Positions 37,161 through 48,300 of a stretch of DNA of 64,000 nt are shown in pieces. The position numbers were made by a program, and so were the translations under genes. The notes under the pieces were generated by a model that saw nothing but the letters and a program-made list of their open reading frames with translations, was not told where the DNA came from and did not search any database. Source of the stretch: Onchocerca lupi (Eukaryota > Nematoda > Chromadorea > Rhabditida > Onchocercidae); contig JAOVVO010000068.1 in assembly GCA_028564675.1 (NCBI GenBank), positions 62,001 through 126,000 of the forward strand. Reading direction: 5' to 3'. Each line of letters starts with the position of its first letter. Positions within the stretch are counted from its first letter, which is position 1.

Positions 37161-39394
37161 ATGAACAATCCAGAAAGTAGGTTTTATACTTGTGCATTTG
37201 GTTGCACATAAGGGAAGAATTCATTAAATTTCATTTCCAAGTTCTCAGACATCTGGAAAAGCTTCTTTGTTTTTACTCTCTAAATTTCTTTATTTTGTGC
37301 AAAAAGACACTATGGCTTGTTATTGCCCTAAACCTATTGAATTTAGTCTGGTTTTGCGTCAAAATTGTTTGATCATTTTCTGGCCAACTCTTTTTGTATG
37401 GTTTCATACATTATGTGAATTTTTCATACTTTTTTATTTCTTTTCAGAAAATCGGAAGTTGGGTGAAAATGTACGTTGTTTACGTGAACAAGGATTCACT
37501 TTCTCTCAGATTTCTCAAGAATTGAAAGTATTTTTTTATTTGTACTTTAACTCGACGTGCCCATTTGACGTAAAAAACAGGAAATAATGAAGTGACGCAA
37601 ATAATTCTTTGATTGGAATGGAATTTAAAAATTGCAATCATTTTTGTTTTAACGAACTGGGATGAGACGAAGGTAAATCGAGTGATAGAGGCATCCCAGT
37701 TCTTTTGTCTTTTTATCCTAACCTAATCAATGAAATGCTATGTAATTTTCCAATATTAATTTAAATCTAAATTAAATTTTTACATCTTTTCTCTTCTTTT
37801 TTTTTCATCTTCATGGATTCCAATTTTAAGATCTTTTCTAATCGTGTTAATATAATTTAATCATGTTAATATAAATGCCTGAGTTTGTTAAAGTGCTATA
37901 GATTTTCAGAAATTTAAGATAAGCTGTTTGATGATTATAACTATTTGATTCAAATAACCATAGCTTCATCATCATTTGTATTAAGCGGAATTGGTCGAGT
38001 GAATTTTTTTTGAAATGCTTTGTGGAGGAATCATTTTATCATTGAATAGTAATTGTATACTTCAGCAACCGCTATCAACATGTTATTCAGCCATGAGATC
38101 GCTTAAACTATCGAAGGACTATACAGAAAATTTGAAGATGGTTGTGAAAAAAAGAAAACGTAATTATACTAGATCTCTGCAGACTGTAAGTATTCGTAGT
38201 TTTTCTTTTTCGTTACTTTTTTAAATTTTCACTCAACCCTGCAATTAAAATTGTAAAAAAATTGAAAGTGCTAAATCTAGAAGCTATCTTGAATTATGCA
38301 AAAATACTATGAAATCATTGTATAATAATTGATTTGAAAATGGGCTAAAAATTTACGATAATGAACAGATGAACAATGCTAAATCAAAATTTTAAGAAGA
38401 CATTATGGGGTGGTAGCTGCTGTTCAAGTTCGGAATCAGACCAGTTGGTTGAAGATTCTCCTTCTCTACAAACTTCATCATCTTTTACTCTTCCATCACC
38501 TACTTATGCAACATATGGCTTAACGTCGACTACAAACCAGCTTTTGCATGCAGTGAACAAATCAATTGAAGCGATTCCATGGCATCAACAGCTTGACTCT
38601 AATTCGGTATGAAAATTATGACGATTTATTATCATGGGTTTCGAGCGTTTCCTTGATATTACTATAGGAACGCTAAAGCCAAGAAATTTCTAAAAATATC
38701 ATCCATTTTAGAAAAATGAAGGAGAGGGCAAAGAATGTCGTTTGACAACCGATCATTCACCATCAGCATTCCCAGTTGATACTGCCTCTTTCACCGATTC
38801 TGAACCTATTTCCTTTGTACCATATCGAGAAACAAATCCAGAAACAAATTGTTTTCTGGATGAGGCTAAACGTACTGCTTCATCAGCATCATTTAAGGTG
38901 GATTATAACGGATCAGTTTACAAAGTAAAATAAGAAGTGATAAACGATCTCTTATTGATTTTTGTAATATAAACCTAATTAATTCTAATGTTAAATATTT
39001 GATTAAATTTTGATTTCTGTAGCTAGTTTCATAAGTCTCTTTCAAGGAGATGAAATGTGACTTAAATTACAGCGTGTTTGCTGAAACCTAGCTGAAAATG
39101 ATTTTGTTTCTTGATAACTTTTTTTTTTTTTATATATATTATCGAAGTTTCATATTTCTGCTACACAAAAATTTCTTCTCTTGAATTGTAACGATATTTC
39201 AGAATAACGATAACACAAAAGTAACCGTTTTGGAAGAGAATGCTGAAAATACCATAATGCAAAAGTTAGCATGGGCTTTGGAACAGCTGGAAAATTCGAG
39301 GAAACCTGATGAGATTGTACAATTGATGAATGTGGTCGCCAGTGCTTTGAACATATTAAACAGTTTGAAAGTCAAGGATAATTCTACGTTCTAA
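37161..39394 (+). CDS. Unknown protein with helix-turn-helix-like N-terminus
   Basis: I do not recognise the family. Six exons join in frame: 37161-37176, 37448-37527, 38066-38185, 38397-38606, 38712-38924, 39203-39394, giving 276 aa. The acceptor of exon 4 (TTTTAAG) is less canonical than the others. Residues 1-50 look like a small helical DNA-binding fold: NRKLGENVRCLREQGFTFSQ, then ISQEL, resembling the G-(F/Y)-(T/S)-xx-(Q/E)-I helix-turn-helix pattern. A basic patch VVKKRKRN at about 58-65 could be a nuclear localisation signal. The middle (about 73-215) is Ser/Thr/Pro-rich and probably disordered. The C-terminus (about 225-270) is predicted helical: NTIMQKLAWALEQLENSR, QLMNVVASALNILNSL. 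A nuclear regulatory role is inference only. A poly(A) signal AATAAA lies at 39476-39481. Confidence 0.72.
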
Positions 39395-42300
39395 ATTTAA
39401 AGGCATGTTTTGATTCCTGTTCATTATGCTATTGCGTTGAATCAGATTGATTATATTTGAATCTAAGTGAATTTTAATAAATTATATTTCTTTCTTTTCA
39501 TTGTTTGTTTAGCTAGAAAATTTTTGGTGAAAGAAAACTATCACAAGATCACGTATAAAAGAAATAGAGAGTTAATGCTGTTTATTATCTAGTATCACCA
39601 TGACATCGAAAAGTCAAATTTAAAGTCTTGCTGGGCTTTCAGATAGTTTTATATGGAAATTTGGAATCTATAAATTTAAATATGAGTTAGAAAATGATTG
39701 CATTTTATCATTTGATCGTTGGTCAAGATATCAAAATGGTTTTCTGAGAATGACCTCGTTTAGATAGGATTCTATTCCGATATAGTCGAAGTATTAGGGT
39801 TTTTACTTCTCAGTTGCAGCTCATGACTGAATAATCAGAACTTTCCAGATCATATTTTTAAATATCACTTGAATTTGCGATTCTATCCAGAATATGAGAA
39901 AGTGACGGACCCACGAATTGTTAGAGATTTAATTTTATAATGTCACTGTCTGCTTCTCTTCCCATTTTAGTTCCTTAGAAAGCATTTATCGTAAATCTCT
40001 AGCGACAAAAGATCATTTTTTTATAATTCCTTTATAATAAATTTCCGTAATAAAAAGTTTGAAAATAAAGTATCAGTTCAACGCTGATATTTTCTTATTA
40101 AATTACCTTATTCTGTTATCATTGTATTATCTTCATCATTATTGTCGATTTTGAAAAGAGGGAAGATGATGCCCGCTTACTTCATTAGATGATTGAAAAT
40201 GAAAACTAAACAATTGTTTTATGTTTATTACATACAGTCGTGAAATTGTACAATTGCATCGTACAATTGCTTTAAAATTTTGTATATTTACTTTCATTCT
40301 CATCATTTTTTTTCTATTCTGTTATCATTTTGTTTTTTTTATTATATTATTATTTTTATTATTTCCTTTATTTGCACAAAATTTAAGTCTATCATTTCGT
40401 GCAACAAAATTTTTTAACTTCTTCCAAATTTTGTCACCACAATCTATCACATTTCAAGACCTTCATGGTAGATTTTTTTTATTCCTTTGATAAAATTTAA
40501 GTAACAACTTGTTACCAAGAAGAACTTCAACTTAGGTTTTTTGTAATCGAACTCGAAAGAACTTCATAGAGAGTTTCGCATAAAGTGATGACATATTGCG
40601 TGATGCTTGATATACATAATTCTCCATTTCATTTTCTAATGACGCTATCATCATGCAAGCTTAACTTTAAATACCTCTTTTCTCTTAAATTTCGCAAATT
40701 TTTTCTGCCTAAAAGCTTTGATTTGCACCCTGAGCTGCTATCCTCTTTTCAATCCTGAAAGTTATATGTTGAAATCACATAAAGGTTTAGAAACAATAAT
40801 TTCGAAACTCGCTGAACAAACCTTGTCATTTGCAGTAATTCTCATGAATTCTAGACTAGCGAGTTTGAACATCAATTTCGAAGACAAAGTGTAGATGATG
40901 ATAAAAATGAAACTACAGGAAACATTTTTGGAAACCAGCTCTTACTAAAGACAAAAGTCCATTGCTTCGTTTCTTCCATGACCTGAAAACACAATATTTT
41001 TCCAATTTCATATATATATGACAGGGTATTTCTGATTCAAAAAATACCATATTTAATACATTAATATTTCTCTGGTTGTAAAATGTTGAATACTGGACAA
41101 ATTCTCGAATGTCTAGAATTCAGCATCAGTTTATATATAATAAATGTTGTTCAATGTAACGAAACTGTGTACCGGATATAGTCAATTATTATCCGGAAAA
41201 AATCAGTGACGCGAACCGTCAAACCGATGTGTTTTTATCCATGATCTGCTTATGGTTTGGATTAAATAGCTTTATGTGTTCCAGTCACTAACATCCAAAC
41301 ATTGCTTTTTAGGTTTGTTTGAAGTCCTTCCCAATGCATCTGATTAAATAAATTCCTAGGGCCATTTAGTTTCTAGGGCTACGACAATTGAATTCATAGA
41401 TGTTAAGTATAATTCTTTATTCAGATACGTTTCGATGTCATATATCAATAGTTTCAGGAACTGAAGTCATATATCAACCGTCTTTCCATAAATTCGTGTA
41501 ACACAAAAATATATATATACTTTAAGGATATTTCTCTTCATTTAAAGAGATGTGAAATGTTTGAAGACAAAGACTTTCACTTATTTCAAAAAAAGAAAAA
41601 AAAATATTACTATGCTCGCAGTAAAATATATACCATTTATTTCATATACCATATAACATATCATTACTTTACATATTTAGTCGAAACATATTACTTTTAA
41701 TTGTTTTTATGGAATCTATTTTATGATGATGCGGTTGTCTAGATTATATTTGTCCTATTTTTTGATTTCAGCAATCGTTAAGAGTGATAAAAATTACCTA
41801 TACCTAGATTATTTATATATTCTGCTCTTCAGAACCAATAACTGACGAAAAAAGTGATTGCAGTATAACAAAAAATAAGGTTTTACACACTCTGATGCCA
41901 TTTCGGCAGTCCGAAACACATAGTTAATCAACTGTGTTGTGATATTGTACCAAAATCGAGTTATAATTTGACCTTTAATAAGATTGACATTATGGCTATC
42001 AATGGAGATGTCTGTACATATGATCACATAGATCAGAATATTTCTGGAATATTATTCTCGATTTTAACAATACGCTAATACAAGCTGATCGAAAAACCGC
42101 TCATCTACGAATTTTTTTTTTTTTTTTTTTTTGATGTAATATATAACATCTGCATCCGGAATCGAAATAAGACGGCAAAAGTGTTGTTGTTATTGAAGAG
42201 TATTATTGCTATCGAATATTGCATGATTTGTCGGTTTTCATCAGTAGAACGACATCACTTATTTATCACTAATCGATATTTGCGACATCAGAAATCGAAT

Positions 42301-43239
42301 CTGCATTCACGATTCCCGAAAAAGAGATCAGGAAAACCGGAACCACCCCCACCAAACAAGCAATACTAATGGAGACTGTCTTTGTATCAATATCTGTAGA
42401 CTGTGCAATATGCTACACTGACATCCGTTGTAGACCATGCAGTATGTTATGCTGACAGGAATTGCAGACCGTGAAACTTCGTCGATGTAAGATTTTGGAG
42501 GAACATTTTAAGATAGGCTTGGGAGCTGGCTATATTATTTCTTTAAATATATTTGTTTACTTATGGGATCTTTAATCTTGCATGTTCAAAAGCGTTGATT
42601 TCGAAAATTCAATTCAAAATTATGTTTGTATAACATTTAATTCAATTTATTGCAACTACATTATCTATTTATTTCAGATTTTCGATGATTAGATTACTCT
42701 GTAAGCTGTGAATTCTCTTTTTTTTTTCTTTCTTATTTTTTCTTTCGTATTCCAAAACAATTCTTTACTGCCATGATCAAAAACAGAATGAATAAAAGCA
42801 ATGGGACAAGATAGTTTCTAATTATTGATTTAATATTTCTCACTAAAGTTTCAAATCTAAATTTTATTTGAAATATCAATCCCGTTATGAAATTTCATAA
42901 ATGAATTAACCATTAATTGATCATCCTTCTGTAGTAAGTCAAAGTTCTGTACAAGGCATGACCATATTTCAAAAGGAAAGAAAGAAAGCTATGGAAATAG
43001 ATCATTCAACTCTTAGTGATCATTTAATTATCAAGTATTCATTTCTCACTATTTGCGATAGCACTGTTGACATCATTAATGCTGTACCACTCGTCATGCG
43101 TGGTAGTTCGTTTTTGTTCAACATAAACATCGATTTTTTGTTGATTAACAGATGACCAGAATTAATGCATTTTCAGTAACCGAGGAAAGGATCGGTTATT
43201 TTCTGTTGGTGGTGTAGTAGGTCTATCTAGTGGAGGAAC
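39395..43239. other. Gene-poor region
   Basis: About 3.8 kb with no gene that I can support. Open frames at 40221-40490 (plus), 41809-42027 (minus), 42181-42369 (plus) and 42958-43155 (plus) have no family features. It contains T-rich tracts, a poly(T) run at about 42113-42132 and a 34-bp tandem repeat at 42395. The right end should carry the promoter of the E2 gene; an acceptor-like CATTTTCAG near 43170-43178 precedes the E2 start and could accept a spliced leader. Confidence 0.45.
42395..42477. repeat. 34-bp tandem repeat, 2.4 copies
   Basis: Units at 42395-42428, 42429-42462 and a partial unit at 42463-42477. Each starts TG(T/C)AGACC or TGTAGACTGTG and contains GCA(A/G)TATG(C/T)TA. No coding frame is supported across it. 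Confidence 0.75.
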
Positions 43240-44977
43240 ATGGGTGAACCGCAGTCGGCACTTCTTCTCAGAAAACAGCTTGCAGGTAAGAATCTTTTCA
43301 AATATTCTAGAATTATTTTCATTTGCTATTCATCATGTGATAGCTCAAATCTTGAAATAAAGTTTATTCGGAATTCTCTGCCAATACTTGCTGTTGATCT
43401 TCATGTTAGAAACTTACGTATTTACGATGCAACTCCTTGCACACATACATTTGCTTTATATGTGAGCTTCTTATTATTTTAAAAAAAATGTGTACTGTGC
43501 TTCCAGAAGATTTTTGAATAATGTCAGAATACTACAAAATACATGAATGTATAAAAATGTAATGAATCTTATTGCAGAATTGAAACGAGTTCCTGTTGAT
43601 GGGTTTTCAGCAGGTCTTCAAGGTGACGATATTTATAAATGGGAAGTGCTTGTTATTGGGCCGCCTGATACTCTTTAGTTAGTTTGTTTTAAACAATTTT
43701 TTAAATATTAGCTACATCAGAAATTACTTCACTTCTAAAATACTGTCGACGAAGAGATGAGATAGTTTGGAGCATAGGTAGTCAAATGGTTAGACAGATC
43801 CGTCGAGAAGCTTTTAATGTCAATGTCTTATGCCCTTTATGACCTGCGAGTTTTACCAGAGTATGTTATACATGAGATTTACGTAACATTTTGTTACTTT
43901 TTTAAAGCAAAGCTCTTTTTAGATAAAAACAAAAATACAAATTGGAAATATTTTTTCAGTGAAGGAGGATTTTTTAAGGCGCTTCTGGAATTTCCCAAGG
44001 AATACCCATTGTTACCGCCAAAAATGAAGTTCATTTCGGAAATTTGGCATCCGAACAGTAAGTATAAAAATTTATTCATTATTACTAGAAATAACTTATG
44101 ATCAAGTGAGGGAAGAGTAATTAAATTTGAAAGGTATTGTTAGAAATACCTTCCCTATATTACGTCCTCTAATAAAATTTGATTTGGTCATTCAGATTAT
44201 GTAGTGTTGAAGCAGGATAGAGAATATCCTTGGGAGCTTCAGCTTACATGACGAGAGAATTTGTCGCAATTAATTGGCTAGATTAAAGCGATGCAATCGC
44301 AGAATACTTAACTAAGTGGATGAATTGAAGTTAAATGGCTTCTACGGCTGTTATCATGAACCCCTTTGAAGGGTTGATGCTCGATTCATGCTGGCATGAT
44401 TACTCCATAACAGGAGACACACTTTGAATGTCTTGGGAAGTCCAGGTTTTTCCTGGTATGCTGAAATAATTTTACGCTGTCTTTCGTCTGTCTCGGTATC
44501 TCGTCTCTAGTTTCATGCATTGGAAATTTTTTGATTCATTATTTTTTACTTCAGTTGACAAGGAAGGTAATGTGTGTATATCAATATTGCACGAACCGGG
44601 TGATGATCGTTGGGGTTACGAAAAGCCAGAGGAAAGGTGGTTACCTGTGCACACTGTAGAAACAATTCTTCTTTCTGTTATATCAATGCTTGCGGATCCA
44701 AATCATGATTCGCCTGCGAATGTTGATGCCGCAGTAAGGATTATAAATTTTTTGATTTAGATATCAATGTCAGTGGAATAAAAATTGGTATTGTAAGTTC
44801 TATTTCGAATAGTCCATTCATGGTTACTGCAATTGTGATTCTTTATATTTGTTAAATTTATTAGTTCACTAAACTAAAAATGTGCGTCTCTTCTAGAAGA
44901 TGCAGCGCGAAAATTTTCCTGAATTCAAAAAACGTGTAGCAGCCTGCGTTCGGAAGAGTCAAGAAGAGGGTTGTTGA
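43240..44977 (+). CDS. ubc-7: Ubiquitin-conjugating enzyme E2 G1 (UBE2G1 / UBC7 type)
   Basis: Class E2 enzyme that carries ubiquitin as a thioester and hands it to lysines with an E3. Five exons join in frame: 43240-43285, 43578-43677, 43960-44057, 44555-44733, 44897-44977, giving 167 aa. The N-terminus MGEPQSALLLRKQLAELKR and the segment GFSAGLQGDDIYKWEVLVIG match UBE2G1 rather than UBE2G2. The core carries FPKEYPLLPPKMKFISEIWH, then the catalytic Cys89 in GNVCISILHEPGDD. The acidic insertion after it (GDDRWGYEKPEERW) is the loop that marks UBC7/UBE2G/CDC34-type E2s. The C-terminus FKKRVAACVRKSQEEGC is typical. A poly(A) signal AATAAA lies at 45111-45116. The gene converges with the nuclear receptor gene, 421 bp away. 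The symbol is the C. elegans name for this subtype. Confidence 0.95.
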
Positions 44978-45398
44978 TATGAAGTAGTGGATTATTCTTT
45001 TCATCTCTTTTGACGATGATTGTTGGATCTGTGAGTTATAATTTTCGTTATTATCAGGATTTGATTTCCTCCTCCTATTTCAGTTCCCACTACATCATTT
45101 TACAGGTCTTAATAAAGATGTGCAGAATGTGATCTATTCTTATTATCGATGATGAAAAGTCACGTTTATTGCTTTGTTTCTTTTTTCTTTTCTTATGTGG
45201 TTTTCGGTTTATTTTGAAATATAAACGTGCTTAGAGAGTTGATATTTTTGACATTTAAACAAGTAAATTGAAGAGAATTATTGTGTGAATTCAAGTCGTT
45301 GAGTGGAATATCTGTATGGAGCCAGAATTGAATGTTACAAATATCAGAGTTACATTTATAGTAAATGCAGATTATCTCTCACATGTTGAGGTTATATA

Positions 45399-48300
45399 TC
45401 AGATCGATTCATTAATGTCTAAAAGAGTACGAATAATATTTGCTGGATATATAGATGGTGTGAATTCATCTAGTATCGAAATATGTTCACAGTATAGCAA
45501 TATAAAATCCGTATATTTCACGATACGTTCGTCTCGATTTGACAAATGCGGATAAAAGATGGAGCAGTGACGTGACAGCCAATATCGATAAGTATTATCC
45601 AGACTACAAGCAAAACTCAATTCCCTGTTTCTTTCACCTGTAATATAATCTACATTAAAATAAAGAAATCCATTTCATATCCATTTTTACTAAACTTTCT
45701 ATCACTGTAATATTTATCATGATTTGCCTAAAAATGCATATCCATTCTAGCCCATTGAGAAATCAGTAAAATTAATTAAATGAGGAATGAATTAAGTTTC
45801 AGGGATGCTTATTTTTTTTGAATTGGATTTAACCGTAATATAAGAAGATGCAGTAACCGAATAAGTGAACTTTTAGTAAAAAAAAGTATTGGGCTGAAAT
45901 TTCACTAAAAAACTACTACTAGATTTTAAATCATGCTAAGAATCGTACCTATTTTGCAGAGAGCGTAGCAAATTGCTAGCCGTGTTTCTTCACTGTCTAA
46001 GTTGCCCATGCAATCATCTCTTCTTGCTGATTGTATTACTTGATTTAACTAAAAAAAAGAAAAAAAAATTAGTGGAAATCATTCTACCGGTACATCATAA
46101 GTCTTCATTTTGAGAAGGAATGCAAATAAATTTAGATGGTTTCGAGGATTTCAAGAATCTTTTTAGAATCAGATAATCATCCTTTCCTTCATAGCTTTCA
46201 AAATAAAAATTCAAAATTTCGAAGTAATTTAACTATTACATATGTATTGATCAATATTTCGGCAAGAAATGTGCAAAATTACAACAACTTTCCGGCTGTT
46301 CTAATGCAATAGAGATTGCACATTGTACACCACCAGTTTCCGGTTTTGTCATCCGGTTTTGCTGGTTAATTTGAATGTTCATGTTGAGATCTTTGTATTC
46401 ACAGGTACTGATTGAGAATCTCTTTGACCTTTAGATTACGAAGAGGTGGTAGCTCGACAGCAACAGTGCATTGAAGTATGAAAAATGCGGGCCAGTAACG
46501 AGACAGTATCACGAATCTATCCATCGGAGTGACAAAATTCATCAAAACCGTGTTGAGTGGACGTTGAATTGCTTCTGCCAATATTTGTCCTTCTAAATTT
46601 AGGATATTATCAATTTTATTTAAATCTAATCAATCCTTTGTATTAATGACTAAAAAATAGCATCTAAACTTACTGTAATCTTAGATTCATTCTTCATCCA
46701 AACTTACTGTAGTCCCGAACTCATTCTTTATCCAAAATTACTGTGGCCTTGAACTTGTTCTACCATATTATATTCTGGAACATCGCGTTCCAAAAATATA
46801 ATGTGGTAGAACTAACCAGAAAAAATATACTGTAATCAGATTATTGTATCATTCTGAGATTTTGTAATCTACTGTCCGAACTGTGCAATCATTCAATACA
46901 GTGCATCTTAGGCTATTCATGCATCTCCAGGGTCAAATATCTTATCTGGAGAGACCAATGAGGTCTAATTAAGCCAATTATCAAATCATCTTGTTTAATT
47001 TACGGTAGCAAAGATGCTTTTATCAAGAAGGCATTATCTCAATCTTCGAGATAATGTCTTCTTGACTTTAGGATAATGTTTTATTTTTTTTTTTGAAATA
47101 TACACTTTCTGGGAACACTACTTATTTTCATATTCCATCAGAGGTATTAGAAATGTGGAAGATATAGAATGACTTATTGCTATTTCTCAAACTTTCGAGA
47201 AATCAATAGTTAAAAGAAGAGATTTGTTATGGAACATGGAAGATTTAGATAATTTGTTACTCGCTTATATATGGATAAGAATTTTGATGATTTGTGCAAC
47301 AATGCACTGAAAAATAAGAGAATGTATTTTAAGTTAATTAAAATAGTTCATTTTTAAAAGATAGTATTGTAAATTTCCCATCCATTTCATTCATTCTTTT
47401 ATTCCGAAGGAGCAATACTGATCAATCGATTGATTTTGATTTCCAAAAATCTTCATGGAACTTACTTTTCCCAATGATTGAATATTCTGTCAATAATTTT
47501 AATCGTTTGTCTGCTCGTGGACCACGTTCTTTCTGTACAGCTATAATTGTTTTCTGTTGCAATTTTAAAATTTGAAATAAATTCTGTCATATCGATTTAT
47601 GTATAATCTCAAAACTACTCTTCAAGATATATTAACATGGAGAAAAAATATATTGAACAATTAGATACATCTATGTTTTTTAGAATGACATAGATAAATT
47701 GAAGTTAGATTCAACGAGCTATCAAGTAACAAGATATACAAATATATTATTATTAATGAACTAAGATTTAATTAATCAATTAATTAAATTCTAACGACTG
47801 ATCTTATAGAATTTCTATATTGTTTTTTCCTTGAAATCCGTTTTAAAATTGCGTAACCAATACGTGATTTTGCTAATTCTAGTTTCGTATATTATTTAAT
47901 ATAATATTATTTATTATTATGATTTTTCAATTTTTAATCATAATTTACTTATTATTCTTTTCTTTTGCAAAAATATCAAAATCAATCTAAATATAAGATA
48001 TCGTCATGCTGATCCATAACAAAATTGCTCCTTAAAATAGTCCCACTATCAAAATTTCGAAGTATCCTTATCACACAGTTGTTGAAGTAAACTTTTCCAG
48101 TAGATTTTTTCGGTCTTTTTAATATTTTTAAGCTGTTTAAGGAAAATGTTTGAAGATTAATTCTCGAAATTCCTTCTTGGCTATCTCATTCTAGTGGTAG
48201 TTTGTAGCACCAAAATGCTGATTCCGGTTCACGGGAACCGGGAACTCCATAAAAACCAAAAAAGACACTTATAGGTAAAGTGATCCGAATCAATAGCATT

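Noticed and set aside
40221..40490. 89-aa Phe/Leu/Ile-rich plus-strand open frame, possible membrane protein
   Set aside because: Composition follows the T-rich DNA; no start context, splice signals or family similarity.
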